DNA of 64,000 bases from Ferrimonas marina. Its GTDB lineage: Bacteria; Pseudomonadota; Gammaproteobacteria; Enterobacterales; Shewanellaceae. The DNA is taken from the NCBI RefSeq assembly GCF_900129905.1, contig NZ_FQXG01000010.1, positions 1 through 64,000 on the forward strand, in the 5' to 3' direction. Positions 8,739 through 17,941 of the stretch are shown one piece after another. The notes below the pieces were generated by a model that worked only from the letters and a program-made list of their open reading frames with translations, was not told where the DNA came from and did no database searches. Position 1 is the first letter of the stretch, and every line of letters begins with the position of its first letter. The position numbers were made by a program, and so were the translations under genes.

Positions 8739-9776
8739 ATGAGCCAAGCGATCAAACTTACCGAATACAGCCATGGCGCCGGATGCGGCTGCAAGATCAG
8801 CCCCAAGGTGCTCAGCACCATCCTGGAAAGCCAGTTGCAACTTAAACCCGATCCCGCCCTGCTGGTGGGCAACGCCAGTCGCGACGACGCGGCGGTGTAC
8901 GCGCTGGACAACGAGACCGGCATCATCAGCACCACCGACTTCTTTATGCCCATCGTCGATGATCCCTTCACCTTTGGCCGGATCGCCGCCACCAACGCCA
9001 TCAGCGATGTCTATGCCATGGGCGGTAGCCCCATTATGGCCATCGCCATCCTTGGCTGGCCGATCAACACCCTGCCAGCGGAAGTGGCCCAGCAGGTGGT
9101 GGAGGGCGGCCGAGCCGCCTGTCGCGATGCCGGGATCCTGCTGGCCGGTGGCCACAGCATCGATGCCCCGGAGCCGATCTTCGGCCTGGCGGTCACCGGC
9201 AAGGTGTCGCTGGATCGCCTCAAGCGCAACGATACCGCCCAGGCCGGGGATAAACTGTTCCTGACCAAACCCTTGGGCGTGGGGATCCTCACCACCGCGC
9301 AGAAGCAGAAGAAGCTGGCTGACGAGCATGGCCATATCGCGGTGGAGGCGATGTGCCAGCTCAACACCATCGGCACTGAGTTGGCCGCCCTACCCGGGGT
9401 CAACGCCCTCACCGATGTCACCGGCTTTGGCCTGGGTGGCCACCTGCTGGAGATGTGCGAAGGTGCCGATCTGATGGCCCAGGTATCACTGCAGGCCCTG
9501 CCGATGCTGGATCAGGTTGAGCACTACCGTGCCCTTGGCTGCATCCCAGGCGGTAGCCACCGCAACTTTGACAGCTACGGCCAGTACCTGGCGCCACTGT
9601 CAGCACAGGACCAGGCGCTGGTGTGCGACCCCCAAACCTCCGGAGGCCTGCTGGTGGCCGTGGCCCCCAGCCAGGCAGACACCGTCGCCGAGTTGCTGCA
9701 ACAGGCTGGTCTGCCGCACCACTGCATCGGCAGCCTGAGCCACCATCAAGGTGGTGTGAGGGTGCGCTTTGACTGA
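8739..9776 (+). CDS. selD: Selenide, water dikinase (selenophosphate synthetase)
   Basis: Makes monoselenophosphate from selenide and ATP, the selenium donor for selenocysteine and 2-selenouridine. The 345-aa product is close to E. coli SelD throughout. The active-site loop HGAGCGCK has a cysteine (Cys17) where some bacteria have selenocysteine, so no stop-codon recoding is needed. Other landmarks are [37 protein letters not shown] and DPQTSGGLL. It overlaps the next gene, mnmH, by 8 bases, which implies translational coupling and a role in tRNA selenation. The 177 bp upstream, facing the divergent lipoprotein gene, should carry the promoter, but I could not pick one with confidence. Confidence 0.95.
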   Translation: MSQAIKLTEYSHGAGCGCKISPKVLSTILESQLQLKPDPALLVGNASRDDAAVYALDNETGIISTTDFFMPIVDDPFTFGRIAATNAISDVYAMGGSPIMAIAILGWPINTLPAEVAQQVVEGGRAACRDAGILLAGGHSIDAPEPIFGLAVTGKVSLDRLKRNDTAQAGDKLFLTKPLGVGILTTAQKQKKLADEHGHIAVEAMCQLNTIGTELAALPGVNALTDVTGFGLGGHLLEMCEGADLMAQVSLQALPMLDQVEHYRALGCIPGGSHRNFDSYGQYLAPLSAQDQALVCDPQTSGGLLVAVAPSQADTVAELLQQAGLPHHCIGSLSHHQGGVRVRFD

Positions 9777-10866
9777 TCGGATCCCCGCCACCGAATACGA
9801 TGCCCTGCTGCTGTCCGACACGCCGATGATCGATCTGCGAGCGCCGGTGGAGTTTGCCAAGGGCGCCTTTCCCGGCTCCGTCAGCCTGCCGCTAATGACC
9901 GACCAGGAACGCGCGGCAGTGGGCACCTGCTACAAGCAGCAAGGCCAGCAGGCGGCCATCGCCCTGGGCCATCAACTTGTCAGCGGTGCGGTCAAACAAG
10001 CGCGCATCGACGCCTGGCTTGAGCAGATCCAGCAACGTCCCGATACCGTGCTGTACTGCTTTCGCGGCGGTATGCGCTCCGAGATCACCCAGTCCTGGCT
10101 GGCCCAGGCAGGGGTGCATCGGCCCTATGTGATCGGCGGCTACAAGGCGCTGCGCGGCCACCTGATCGCCCGCACCGAACAGCGCGCCGAGCAGGCCGAG
10201 GTGCTTGTTTTGGCGGGTATGACCGGCAGTGGCAAGACCGATTTCCTGCTCAAGCGACCGGAAGCGGTGGACCTGGAAGGGCTGGCCAATCACCGCGGAT
10301 CCAGCTTTGGCCGCCGGCTGACGCCGCAGCCGGCCCAGATCGATTTCGAGAACCGGCTGGCCCTGGCTTTGATGCGCCATCAGCGCGATCAGCGCGGTGC
10401 CCTGCTGCTGGAGGATGAGAGTCGTCTGATCGGCCGGGCATCACTGCCGCTGACGCTGTTCAACCGTATGAGTCAGGCCCCCCGTATCGTGCTGGAGGTG
10501 GACCAGACAGCGCGCGTTGAGCAGATCCTCAAGGACTACGTCATTAACCTGCGGGCAGAGTACCTGGCCCGGGATGGGGAGGAGGTGGGACACATTGGCT
10601 TTGCCGAACAGCTGTCCAGCAGCCTGGCACGGGTCCGCAAGCGTTTGGGGGGGCAACTGTATCAGAAACTGGACCAGCTGCTGAGCACCGGGTTGGAACA
10701 GCAGCAGCGCGATGGCGATCTGTGCGCTCACCGGGAATGGATCGCCATCCTGCTGAGTGAATACTACGACCCGATGTACCACTACCAGATGGCTAAGCAG
10801 GAGAGCGAGGTGTTATTTCGGGGCACACCGACGGCAGTGGCGGAGTACCTGGACCAGCGCAGTTAG
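9769..10866 (+). CDS. mnmH: tRNA 2-selenouridine/geranyl-2-thiouridine synthase
   Basis: Replaces sulfur with selenium at the wobble uridine of tRNAs for Lys, Glu and Gln, using selenophosphate. The 365-aa protein has an N-terminal rhodanese domain with the catalytic cysteine in YCFRGGMRS around residue 95. It also has a C-terminal P-loop region with GMTGSGKT around 150 and [15 protein letters not shown]. The start is a TTG inside the 3' end of selD: no better codon exists before the conserved [19 protein letters not shown] region, and it reproduces the length of E. coli YbbB/SelU. The selD overlap explains co-expression. Confidence 0.93.
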   Translation: MTDRIPATEYDALLLSDTPMIDLRAPVEFAKGAFPGSVSLPLMTDQERAAVGTCYKQQGQQAAIALGHQLVSGAVKQARIDAWLEQIQQRPDTVLYCFRGGMRSEITQSWLAQAGVHRPYVIGGYKALRGHLIARTEQRAEQAEVLVLAGMTGSGKTDFLLKRPEAVDLEGLANHRGSSFGRRLTPQPAQIDFENRLALALMRHQRDQRGALLLEDESRLIGRASLPLTLFNRMSQAPRIVLEVDQTARVEQILKDYVINLRAEYLARDGEEVGHIGFAEQLSSSLARVRKRLGGQLYQKLDQLLSTGLEQQQRDGDLCAHREWIAILLSEYYDPMYHYQMAKQESEVLFRGTPTAVAEYLDQRS

Positions 10867-10880
10867 CTAGGCCAACGCGG

Positions 10881-11696
10881 TTAGCTGGAGCGCGGCGGCA
10901 GGATCTCGCGCCAGGGCAGAGCCTGCGAGCCCAGCACCATGTAGTTGGGGTTCTCCAGGCTTTCCCGCTCGTTGTAGCTTAACGGCTGGTACTGGGTATC
11001 GACGATCACCCCGCCCGCCTCGGCAACAATGCATTGGGAGGCGCCGGTGTCCCACTCGCCAGTTGGGCCCAGGCGCAGGTAACAATCCGCCGCCCCTTCC
11101 GCCACCATACAACTTTTCAGTGAAGCGCTGCCAAAGGGCACCAGCTCGTAGTCCCGCTGGTTATCCAACCGGGACAATACCGCTTCCCGGCGCTGGCGCC
11201 GGCTGACGGCTATCTTCAGTGCCTGCTGCGGTGCCACGGTACGGCTGTGGATCGGGGTCAGCTCACCGGCTTGGTACTTGAATGCACCGTTGCCCCGGGT
11301 GGCGTAGTAGCAGACCTCGCTGATGGGGGCGTAGATCACCCCCATCACCGGCACTCCCTGCTCAATCAGAGCGATGTTGACCGCGAACTCGCCACTGCCG
11401 GCAATAAACTCCTGGGTGCCATCGAGGGGATCGATCAGCCAGTAGGTATGCCAGTGCTGGCGCTCACTCAGGGGGATGTCGGCGTCCTCTTCGGACAGGA
11501 TGGGGATCTCGGGGGTCAGCTTGGCCAGGGCGGTAACAATATACTGGTGGGCAGTGAGGTCGGCCGTGGTGACCGGCGTATTGTCGGCCTTGGTCAGTTC
11601 CTCGAACTGTCCCTGTTCGTAGATGTCGCGGATACGCTGTCCCGCGGATGTGGCGATTTCCATCACCGGATCAATCAAAGCTTGCAGGCGACTCAC
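10881..11696 (-). CDS. cysQ: 3'(2'),5'-bisphosphate nucleotidase
   Basis: Hydrolyses 3'-phosphoadenosine 5'-phosphate to AMP, removing the toxic by-product of sulfate assimilation and sulfotransfer. The 271-aa product shows the inositol-monophosphatase metal site EED (residues about 66-68), DPLDGTQEF and WDTGA near the C terminus. The start is GTG with GGAGAAG upstream. It is the last gene of the gspC-N, nudE, cysQ string, 23 bases after nudE, and its end faces mnmH with 14 bases between stops. The pairing with nudE suggests joint nucleotide housekeeping rather than a part in secretion. Confidence 0.93.
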   Translation of the reverse strand: MSRLQALIDPVMEIATSAGQRIRDIYEQGQFEELTKADNTPVTTADLTAHQYIVTALAKLTPEIPILSEEDADIPLSERQHWHTYWLIDPLDGTQEFIAGSGEFAVNIALIEQGVPVMGVIYAPISEVCYYATRGNGAFKYQAGELTPIHSRTVAPQQALKIAVSRRQRREAVLSRLDNQRDYELVPFGSASLKSCMVAEGAADCYLRLGPTGEWDTGASQCIVAEAGGVIVDTQYQPLSYNERESLENPNYMVLGSQALPWREILPPRSS

Positions 11697-11719
11697 TTCT
11701 TCTCCACCCCGAAAAAGTA

Positions 11720-12277
11720 CTACACCTTGTTAAGTTTCAGCCTCTTTTGCGCTAAAAACAAGGCACTGATAGAACGAGACTCAGAAAAATCTGAGCGGGC
11801 TAGCAGCCCATCTAGGTCATGGATGGACCAGGGCACCACCTCCAGCGGCTCCGGTTCGTCCCCCTCAAGCCGGCTGGGATAGAGATCCTTGGCCAGCAGG
11901 ATCTCCATGCGAGCAGAGAAATAACTGGGGGCCAGGGCCACCTGGTGCAGCGGCTCCAGCGAACGGGCGGCGTAGCCCACCTCCTCCTGCAGCTCCCGGT
12001 TGGCCGCCTCCATGGCGGTTTCACCGGGATCGATAAGCCCCTTGGGAAAGCCCAGCTCGTAGCTGTGGGTGCCCGCCGCGTACTCGCGCACCAGCAGCAT
12101 GGTCTCCTCGTCCAGCATCGGCACCACCATCACGGCGCCGGACATGGTGCCGCGCATCCGCTCGTAGTGGCGCTCTTCACCGTTACTGAACCGCAGGTGT
12201 AACTGCTCCACCTGAAACAGGCGACTCTTGGCCACCAGTTCTGAACTGAGTATCTCCGGTTTCTTATCGCCGCTCAT
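11720..12277 (-). CDS. nudE: ADP compounds hydrolase, Nudix family
   Basis: Nudix hydrolase acting on ADP-ribose, Ap3A and NADH-like dinucleotides. The Nudix box GLIDPGETAMEAANRELQEE(V) is intact, and SRLFQVEQLHLRFSNG, YELGFPKG and ALAPSYFSARM match E. coli NudE. A longer open frame extends 21 codons upstream. I chose the internal ATG at 12277 because GAGAGAGGG lies just before it and because the resulting N terminus (MSGDKKPEILSSELVAKSRLF) aligns with NudE. The gene begins 10 bases after gspN, so it is probably part of the secretion operon transcript. The protein is 185 aa. Confidence 0.93.
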   Translation of the reverse strand: MSGDKKPEILSSELVAKSRLFQVEQLHLRFSNGEERHYERMRGTMSGAVMVVPMLDEETMLLVREYAAGTHSYELGFPKGLIDPGETAMEAANRELQEEVGYAARSLEPLHQVALAPSYFSARMEILLAKDLYPSRLEGDEPEPLEVVPWSIHDLDGLLARSDFSESRSISALFLAQKRLKLNKV

Positions 12278-12287
12278 CGGCCCTCTC

Positions 12288-13043
12288 TCACAGCCCGGGC
12301 AGGGCGCCATTGTAGGTGATGGGGTAGGCACCGTCGGCATTGGGTTTGCCCAGGAACTGCAGCGCCTGGCGCAAGTCCTGCGGCTGGTTGTCGGTCTCCC
12401 GGATCAGCGCATCCACCTCAACCTGGTTGTTGGCCAACAGCAGCGCCTGCCCCTCGACACCAATCTGGTTCTCTGCGCCATCCAGCAGCAGCTGCACATT
12501 GCCCTGCTGGCAGCCCAGTGAGCCCGCCATGTTTCCCAGAGGATAGTGGCCAAACTGGTTGCGCACATCCAGCGCATCCACCAGCAGACGGCCGTTGAGC
12601 TGCTCACACCAGGGCTCGCCCTGTTCGAGCCGGCTCAGGTTGAGGGTGACGTTGCCCGCCAGTTGGGTTCGCAGTGGCAGCCGGGCATCGCCCACCAGCC
12701 AGCCGATGGGGGCACTGAAGCGCAGCCCCTCGGCATCCAGACCACCCAGGCCGTAGCGCACATCACCCTGGCCCTGCACGTCGGTGCCGTCGACCCGGAA
12801 GCTCAGCGCCGCCTGGCCCATCAGCAAACGGCTGGGATACAGCTCCCAGCTCAGTTGCTCCAGGGTCCGATCAGCCACCTTAAGCTGGGCCGCCTGGCCC
12901 TTCCAGACCGAACCCTGCAGGCCATTGAGCTCCACCCCGCTCGGCACTGGGGCGAGTTTCCACACCCAGGCCATCGGCAGAGTCACGAGTAAAAACAGCA
13001 GATAGACCGCCAGGCCTACCAGGCCGTACTTCAGAAAACGCAC
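12288..13043 (-). CDS. gspN: Type II secretion system protein N
   Basis: Inner-membrane protein of the general secretory pathway, with one N-terminal transmembrane segment (about residues 5-28) and a large periplasmic domain. The 251-aa length and position after gspM are typical. The sequence has few universal motifs, so the call depends partly on operon order; the LNGLQGSVWKG segment is characteristic of GspN. The start is GTG with AAGGAG upstream. It lies 11 bases after gspM. GspN is dispensable in some species. Confidence 0.88.
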   Translation of the reverse strand: MRFLKYGLVGLAVYLLFLLVTLPMAWVWKLAPVPSGVELNGLQGSVWKGQAAQLKVADRTLEQLSWELYPSRLLMGQAALSFRVDGTDVQGQGDVRYGLGGLDAEGLRFSAPIGWLVGDARLPLRTQLAGNVTLNLSRLEQGEPWCEQLNGRLLVDALDVRNQFGHYPLGNMAGSLGCQQGNVQLLLDGAENQIGVEGQALLLANNQVEVDALIRETDNQPQDLRQALQFLGKPNADGAYPITYNGALPGL

Positions 13044-13054
13044 CCAACTCTCCT

Positions 13055-13546
13055 TTACGGTCTTGAGATCTGCAGCCGGCGCACCTGCACCAGGCCGTTC
13101 TCTTGTGCCGCGGTTACATCCAGGGTCTCCACCAGGATCCCCTGCTGCTGGGTCAGCTCAGCCAGCCAGCCCAGCAAGGTTTCAAACTGGGCATCTTCCA
13201 CCCATAACTGCAGCTTATCACCCTGGGGCTGCATCCGAGCGATACGAAGCCCAGCGGTGGCGGCGCTGCGACTGGCCAACTGGCTCAGGCTGCCGCTGCT
13301 GCTCGGGCCACCCTGGCCCCCCTGCAGTGCCAGCACCCGGCCGGCATCCAGCTTCATCTGGTTGAGGTTATTGCGCTCGGCCTGCACCGCCCGCTCGGCG
13401 TTCTCCACCGCGGTGGATAGCGGAGTCCAGATCCCCCAGTAGAAGATCGCCACCACCAGCAGGGGGCCGGCGATGGTCATATAGCGGCGCTCCTGTTCGG
13501 TGCGTTCGCGCCACCAGGCCTGGGCCTGTTCGAGATAGGCGTTCAT
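13055..13546 (-). CDS. gspM: Type II secretion system protein M
   Basis: Small inner-membrane assembly-platform protein that partners with GspL. It has a short cytoplasmic N terminus (AYLEQAQAWWRERTEQERR), one transmembrane segment at about 25-42, then a heptad-rich and a ferredoxin-like periplasmic part. An ATG at 13546 overlaps the gspL stop as TGATG; a GTG one codon earlier is an equally possible start. Length is about 163 aa, normal for GspM. Assignment is from topology and order in the operon. Confidence 0.9.
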   Translation of the reverse strand: MNAYLEQAQAWWRERTEQERRYMTIAGPLLVVAIFYWGIWTPLSTAVENAERAVQAERNNLNQMKLDAGRVLALQGGQGGPSSSGSLSQLASRSAATAGLRIARMQPQGDKLQLWVEDAQFETLLGWLAELTQQQGILVETLDVTAAQENGLVQVRRLQISRP

Positions 13547-14739
13547 CACTTCACCCTCACGGTCACCGAGCCGGTGACCCCCTCTTCGTCATTGTTCAAA
13601 GCGCCGGTCTCAACGTTAAAGTGGCGACCCGCTTCCTCACGGAACTGCTCAAACTGGGCAAAGCTGCGACCAGCCAGCTGCAACCGCACCTCGCCTCGGG
13701 CGGCGTCGAAGCGCAGCGCCTCCGGACGAACCTCGGGTTGGGCGGCAAAGGCCGGGGCCAGTTTGTCCAGCATCGCCAGCAGCTCACCGCCGTCGCCACC
13801 GCCACCACCGGCGGCCCGCAGTTTGGCGTTGAGCTGACTGCGCGGGTTCAACACCCGGGTCTCGTTGGGGAACAGGGTGCGGTAGATCTGCACCTGCTCG
13901 GCCCGCAGCGCATCCCGCTCCTGGTTCAGATCCCGCAGGGTCAGGGCGTTGTGCACCAGGCCCAGCACCAGCAGCACAGAGGCGGCAATGCCCACCTTGG
14001 CCCAGGTCTGGATCGCCTTGCCAAACTCCCGGGCCGGGGCGTAGTTGCCGGTCATCAAGTTGATGGGAGCGCGGCCGAAGCCCTGGGCCAGCCACTGCAT
14101 CGGCAGCTCCAGGGTCTGTTGCAGCGGCACCACCTCCTCCGGCAGCTCGGTGGGGGTGAAGGTGGCCCAAGGCAGCTGGGGATCCACCCCCAGTTGGGGC
14201 AGCAACGGCGCCAGCCACTCCGGCTCCAGGATCATCCCCTTGGCCGGCCCACTGCGCAGCAGCAATTGGTCTTCCAGCTGCAGCAGCGACAAGGCGGTAT
14301 CCGGGATCAGCGGCAAGGCCAGCAGATCCGGCACCATCCGGGTGCAGGGCAGACCCGCCTCTGCCAGCCAGGATTGCCACAGGCCCATCTGGCTGTGGCT
14401 GACCACCGCTACCGACAGCTGATCGCCGTTACGGGGGCCAGGCACGAAGTGCAGCATCTCCACGTCCTGGGCCAGGCTCTCCTCCAGCATGAAAGGCAGT
14501 GCCTTCATCGCCTGGCGCTGAGCCTTGGCCGGCAGGGTCACCTCACTGAAGTGGATTGCCGAGCTGTCCACAAGAACATCGACGGGGCGCCCACCGGCGC
14601 GCTCTGCCAGGCTGGCCAGCGCCTCCGCCTCTTGCAGTACGCCGGAGCTGATCACCCCTTGCTGTTCATCCGACCAGGTTACCCAGGGGATGGGTTGCTG
14701 GGCATGGCTACCCAGGCGTACTACCAATCGTTCACTCAC
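13546..14739 (-). CDS. gspL: Type II secretion system protein L
   Basis: Bitopic inner-membrane protein that recruits the GspE ATPase to the assembly platform. The 397-aa protein has an actin-like cytoplasmic domain (residues 1 to about 240), a single transmembrane helix around 245-265 (VGIAASVLLVLGLVHNALTL) and a periplasmic domain. A Gly run of five residues around 315 separates the coiled part from the final globular part. The GTG start overlaps the gspK stop (GTGA), indicating coupled translation. Confidence 0.92.
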   Translation of the reverse strand: MSERLVVRLGSHAQQPIPWVTWSDEQQGVISSGVLQEAEALASLAERAGGRPVDVLVDSSAIHFSEVTLPAKAQRQAMKALPFMLEESLAQDVEMLHFVPGPRNGDQLSVAVVSHSQMGLWQSWLAEAGLPCTRMVPDLLALPLIPDTALSLLQLEDQLLLRSGPAKGMILEPEWLAPLLPQLGVDPQLPWATFTPTELPEEVVPLQQTLELPMQWLAQGFGRAPINLMTGNYAPAREFGKAIQTWAKVGIAASVLLVLGLVHNALTLRDLNQERDALRAEQVQIYRTLFPNETRVLNPRSQLNAKLRAAGGGGGDGGELLAMLDKLAPAFAAQPEVRPEALRFDAARGEVRLQLAGRSFAQFEQFREEAGRHFNVETGALNNDEEGVTGSVTVRVK

Positions 14740-15731
14740 TGTTGGCCTCCATATTGGCGGGTCAATACCGTCAGGTTATTGCCTCCACCACGTCGTAAAA
14801 CGCTTTCCAAACGAAACACCGCGTTGTCTACCTGTGCGGCGCCGTTGAGTCGAAAATATTCGCTGTCCACCGCCAGGGTTCCCTTGGTCTGGGCTGACAG
14901 GTCGGTCAGTCGTGACACCGAGGATTCCTCCCAGAATTTCTCGCTGTCCTCCCAGCCGTCGCCCGGGCGGTTGTTGATCAGGCTCTGGGCATCCCCCAGG
15001 GAGAGGCGCCCCTCCAACATCCCCACCAACAGCGCGGCGCGCTCTTCGGTGACGGTGTTGACGTTCAGGATCTGGCGTGACTCGCCGGGGATCACGCAGA
15101 TGTAGTCCTGCAAAAATTGATACAGCTCCGGCGAGGTACCCAGCACCGCGCGCAATTCGCTGTGGTGAGCCATCAGCTGATTGGGCGCCCGATAGGGGTA
15201 CTGACGGGCCTCGTATTCCGGGCTCTCGGCGCCATAGCTGCCGCTGGGATCGTTGTCCTCGTCGACGAAATCCTTGATCCGATCTGCCAGCATCTCCGCG
15301 GTGTAGCGATCCACCTCTAATGCTTCCAGCATGGCGATAAATTGCCGTTGCGCCAAGGGTTTCTGGTAAGGATCCTGCTGTTTTTCGGTATCGGTCAGCT
15401 CCTGGCTGAGGCCATTGAGGTTAAAGCAGGCGCGCAGATCCTCGATACGACCGGCGATGGTGCCGTTATCCACCGGATAGACCACGTCGGCTGTGGCCCA
15501 GTACTGCTGCAGGTGCACGGTGCCGTCCGCATCCTCAAAATCCTGTTTCAGCACCCGCTTGGCCAGCGCCTCGGAGGAGAGCGAGTACCAGTAGGCCTGA
15601 TCCATGTTGTTCAGATTGATGGTGCGGCGCAGACTCAGGTAGCTGCGCTCGGTCATCGCCGCCGCCAGGGTGGTGATGGTGGCCAGCACTAGCAGTACGG
15701 TGAGCAAGGCGACGCCTCGTTGTTGTCTCAT
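14736..15731 (-). CDS. gspK: Type II secretion minor pseudopilin K
   Basis: Large minor pseudopilin thought to sit at the tip of the pseudopilus with GspI and GspJ. The 331-aa protein starts MRQQRG, where prepilin peptidase would cut after Gly, followed by VALLTVLLVLATITTLAAA. It lacks the usual Glu5, as GspK proteins normally do. The large alpha-helical insert typical of GspK and two calcium-site-like acidic stretches (DFVDEDNDPSG) are visible. The start overlaps the gspJ stop by four bases (ATGA). Confidence 0.93.
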   Translation of the reverse strand: MRQQRGVALLTVLLVLATITTLAAAMTERSYLSLRRTINLNNMDQAYWYSLSSEALAKRVLKQDFEDADGTVHLQQYWATADVVYPVDNGTIAGRIEDLRACFNLNGLSQELTDTEKQQDPYQKPLAQRQFIAMLEALEVDRYTAEMLADRIKDFVDEDNDPSGSYGAESPEYEARQYPYRAPNQLMAHHSELRAVLGTSPELYQFLQDYICVIPGESRQILNVNTVTEERAALLVGMLEGRLSLGDAQSLINNRPGDGWEDSEKFWEESSVSRLTDLSAQTKGTLAVDSEYFRLNGAAQVDNAVFRLESVLRRGGGNNLTVLTRQYGGQQ

Positions 15732-16519
15732 TGCTCGCTGCCCCCGTCACCGCTGCCGGAGCCCTCGCCCTCGCCGCTGCTGGCGCCACTGACCCCGGTG
15801 CCAGAGCCACTGCCGGAATTGCCGTTGCCGGAGCCATTACCGTTCTCATCCTCGTTGCCAGAGCCACTGCCAGAGCCGTCATTGCCATCCGCCGGGTTGG
15901 CCACGCCATAGCCCTCAGCCAGCATAAAGTGGCGTCGGATCACCCCGAGTCGCTCCAGTTCCAGCTCCACCGCCACCGCTTTGGGGAAGGCGGTGCCATC
16001 GGGCTGGGTCTGCCAGCTGTCCTCGATGTAGAAAGCGAACTTCAGATCGATCACACCATCGAGCAGATCGAGCTGGATCGGCTCCTCCCCTTCCACCGGG
16101 TCCGGGTAGAGGCTGTAGAGCCGCTGCAGGGTCTCCTCCTGCACCCGGTACATCACCTGCTGTACCGAACCCCGTGGCAGCCGTCCCTGGGGGTTAAGCC
16201 AGCCCAGGCGGTAGAAGCGCACCCCCTGGAAATCGGAGTTGATCAGGTTATCGCCGTGCTCGAACAGCTGGGTGCCCTCTTCACCGAAGCTGTCGCGGCC
16301 AGCCCGGGGGATCATCTGGGTAAAGTCCCGCTCCAGCATGTTCATGGCCAGTTGCAGGGCCTTGAGATCGCCCTGGGCACTCTGACCCACTTCGTCGGAT
16401 TGGATCACCTGGCGCAGGATGGTGGCGGTGCCGATGGCCAGGGTGGCGAAGATCGCCATCGCCATCAGCATCTCCATCAGGGTGAAGCCCCCCTGGCGCT
16501 TAGTTTGGATCGGCGACAT
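15728..16519 (-). CDS. gspJ: Type II secretion minor pseudopilin J with Gly/Ser/Asn/Glu-rich tail
   Basis: Minor pseudopilin that forms the tip complex with GspI and GspK. The prepilin motif is RQGGFTLMEMLMAMAIF near the N terminus. I start at the ATG at 16519, inside the end of gspI, because the ORF's ten earlier codons would give an overlong leader; the protein is then 263 aa. After the conserved core ends (RRHFMLAEGYG), residues about 208-263 are a low-complexity tail of Gly, Ser, Asn, Glu and Asp with no hydrophobic residues apart from one Val. This is not usual for GspJ. The stop overlaps gspK. Confidence 0.92.
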   Translation of the reverse strand: MSPIQTKRQGGFTLMEMLMAMAIFATLAIGTATILRQVIQSDEVGQSAQGDLKALQLAMNMLERDFTQMIPRAGRDSFGEEGTQLFEHGDNLINSDFQGVRFYRLGWLNPQGRLPRGSVQQVMYRVQEETLQRLYSLYPDPVEGEEPIQLDLLDGVIDLKFAFYIEDSWQTQPDGTAFPKAVAVELELERLGVIRRHFMLAEGYGVANPADGNDGSGSGSGNEDENGNGSGNGNSGSGSGTGVSGASSGEGEGSGSGDGGSEQ

Positions 16520-16868
16520 AGGTCTGCACCTGCACCAGGATATTGTCAAAGGTCCGCTCTAGGCTGACGCTCACCTCGATCATCCGCAGCTTGTCGTCAC
16601 TGGCCTTCACCACACGCTGACGCCAGTACCAGGTGCGCTCTGCCAACTCAGCTTCGCCGTTGCTGCTGCCCACCTCGGGGAAAGCGTTGGCCAGCTGGAT
16701 ATCCACCATGCGGTTGTGGGCCACGTAGTTGGCCAGGGTGCGCTCTTCGAGCAAAGGCACCGAGGAGAGCTGCACGCTGGTGGTGTTGATCACCGCGATG
16801 GCGGCGGTGGCAAAGATCATCAGTGCCGCCATCACCTCAATCAGGGTAAAGCCCTTGGCCCGCCTCAT
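16500..16868 (-). CDS. gspI: Type II secretion minor pseudopilin I
   Basis: Short minor pseudopilin proposed to initiate tip assembly. The 122-aa product has the cleavage motif AKGFTLIEVMAALMIFATAA and the family segment TLANYVAHNRMVDIQL, typical for GspI (ExeI, EpsI). Its ATG overlaps the gspH stop by 4 bases and its stop lies inside the beginning of gspJ, so the H-I-J genes are tightly coupled. Confidence 0.95.
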   Translation of the reverse strand: MRRAKGFTLIEVMAALMIFATAAIAVINTTSVQLSSVPLLEERTLANYVAHNRMVDIQLANAFPEVGSSNGEAELAERTWYWRQRVVKASDDKLRMIEVSVSLERTFDNILVQVQTYVADPN

Positions 16869-17467
16869 TGCTCCTCCATCTCGTGCAGCCAGTTGATGCG
16901 ACCCAGTTGGTCGGCCACCAGCTCCACCGGCTCGGTGCGTTCACCGGTTACCACGCTTTCAAACAGCAGGGTAAAGCCACTCATCTCGCCGGAGGGCAGC
17001 AGGAACAGCTGCGGCTCAGGGTGCTTCTGCTTCTCCTCTTCGGACAGCTCAAACAGCGACTCGTCCAGGCCAAAGTCTGAGGCGCGATCCTCGTCGCCCT
17101 GGCTCAGCGGCAGGCCCTCGAGCTCCAACGCCATCTCGATGCCCTCGGGCATCTTGCGCTGGCGGTAGAAGGGGTCACCATTGACGGTTTCCCAGTGCTG
17201 CTCGTCCCGGTTCCAGCGAGCAAAAAAGTAGTGATCCGGCTCCACCACCACACCGAACTGTTCGCCGGTGAAGGTGGACTCCTCCAATGCCATGGTCAAA
17301 ACAGACCGAAATTCGTTGCCCGCTTTGAGCATGGCATCCCGGCGCACATCTCCGCTGAACATCAAGGTGACGGCGGAGGCCATCACCCCGATGAGTACCA
17401 CCACCAGCAGGAGCTCTAACAGAGTAAAGCCCCGCTGACGCGAGGCTTTGTGCGCGCCGCTGAGCAT
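16865..17467 (-). CDS. gspH: Type II secretion minor pseudopilin H
   Basis: Minor pseudopilin of the GspH/FimT type linking tip complex and major pseudopilin. The 200-aa protein has a leader ending RQRG, then FTLLELLLVVVLIGVMASAV. The body contains LMFSGDVRRDAMLKAGNEFRSVLTMALEES and YFFARW, as in GspH. An acidic stretch (GDEDRASDFGLDESLFELSEEEKQKHPE) sits in a loop around residues 120-147. The start overlaps the gspG stop by one base (TAATG). Confidence 0.93.
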   Translation of the reverse strand: MLSGAHKASRQRGFTLLELLLVVVLIGVMASAVTLMFSGDVRRDAMLKAGNEFRSVLTMALEESTFTGEQFGVVVEPDHYFFARWNRDEQHWETVNGDPFYRQRKMPEGIEMALELEGLPLSQGDEDRASDFGLDESLFELSEEEKQKHPEPQLFLLPSGEMSGFTLLFESVVTGERTEPVELVADQLGRINWLHEMEEQ

Positions 17468-17913
17468 TACTGGTAGTCGCCCAGGTTGAAGTTACAGATG
17501 TCGTCGTCGGTGCCCAGCTGCATGTCCGGACCGGCGGTGCACAGGTCGAAGCGGCTCATCTCGCCGGGGCTCAGCAGTACATAGTCGTTACCCCAGGGGT
17601 CTTTCGGCAGACGCTGAACGTAGCCACCTTCCTGGTAGTTGCGCGGCTCCGGACGGCTGTTTGGACGGGTGATCAGCGCCTGTAGGCCCTGCTCAGTGGT
17701 GGGCACCATGCTGTTGTGGGCGTAGTACATCTGCAGGGCGTTCTCCAGACCGGAGATATCCGCCACTGCCTTCTGGATGTTGGCCCGGTCCCGGTTACCC
17801 AGGATGTTGGGGGCCACCAGGGACGCCAGTACGCCGATGATTACCAGCACCATCATCACTTCCAGCAGGGTAAAACCGCGTGCGTTGCGGCGTTGACGCA
17901 GTTGTCGTTTCAT
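17467..17913 (-). CDS. gspG: Type II secretion major pseudopilin G
   Basis: Main subunit of the periplasmic pseudopilus. The 148-aa precursor has a basic leader (MKRQLRQRRNARG), cleavage before FTLLEVMMVLVIIGVLASLV, and the conserved body with PTTEQGLQALI, YLQ-type region RLPKDPWGNDYVL and the C-terminal calcium-binding end LGTDDDICNFNLGDYQ. It sits 28 bases after gspF, the widest gap in the middle of the operon, and presumably has its own strong ribosome site. Processing requires a prepilin peptidase (GspO/PilD) not encoded here. Confidence 0.97.
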   Translation of the reverse strand: MKRQLRQRRNARGFTLLEVMMVLVIIGVLASLVAPNILGNRDRANIQKAVADISGLENALQMYYAHNSMVPTTEQGLQALITRPNSRPEPRNYQEGGYVQRLPKDPWGNDYVLLSPGEMSRFDLCTAGPDMQLGTDDDICNFNLGDYQ

Positions 17914-17941
17914 CGAGCGTATTCCTCTAACAGGTAAATCA

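Noticed and set aside
8739-9776. Selenocysteine recoding in selD
   Set aside because: The active site codon is TGC (Cys17) and there is no in-frame TGA within the gene.
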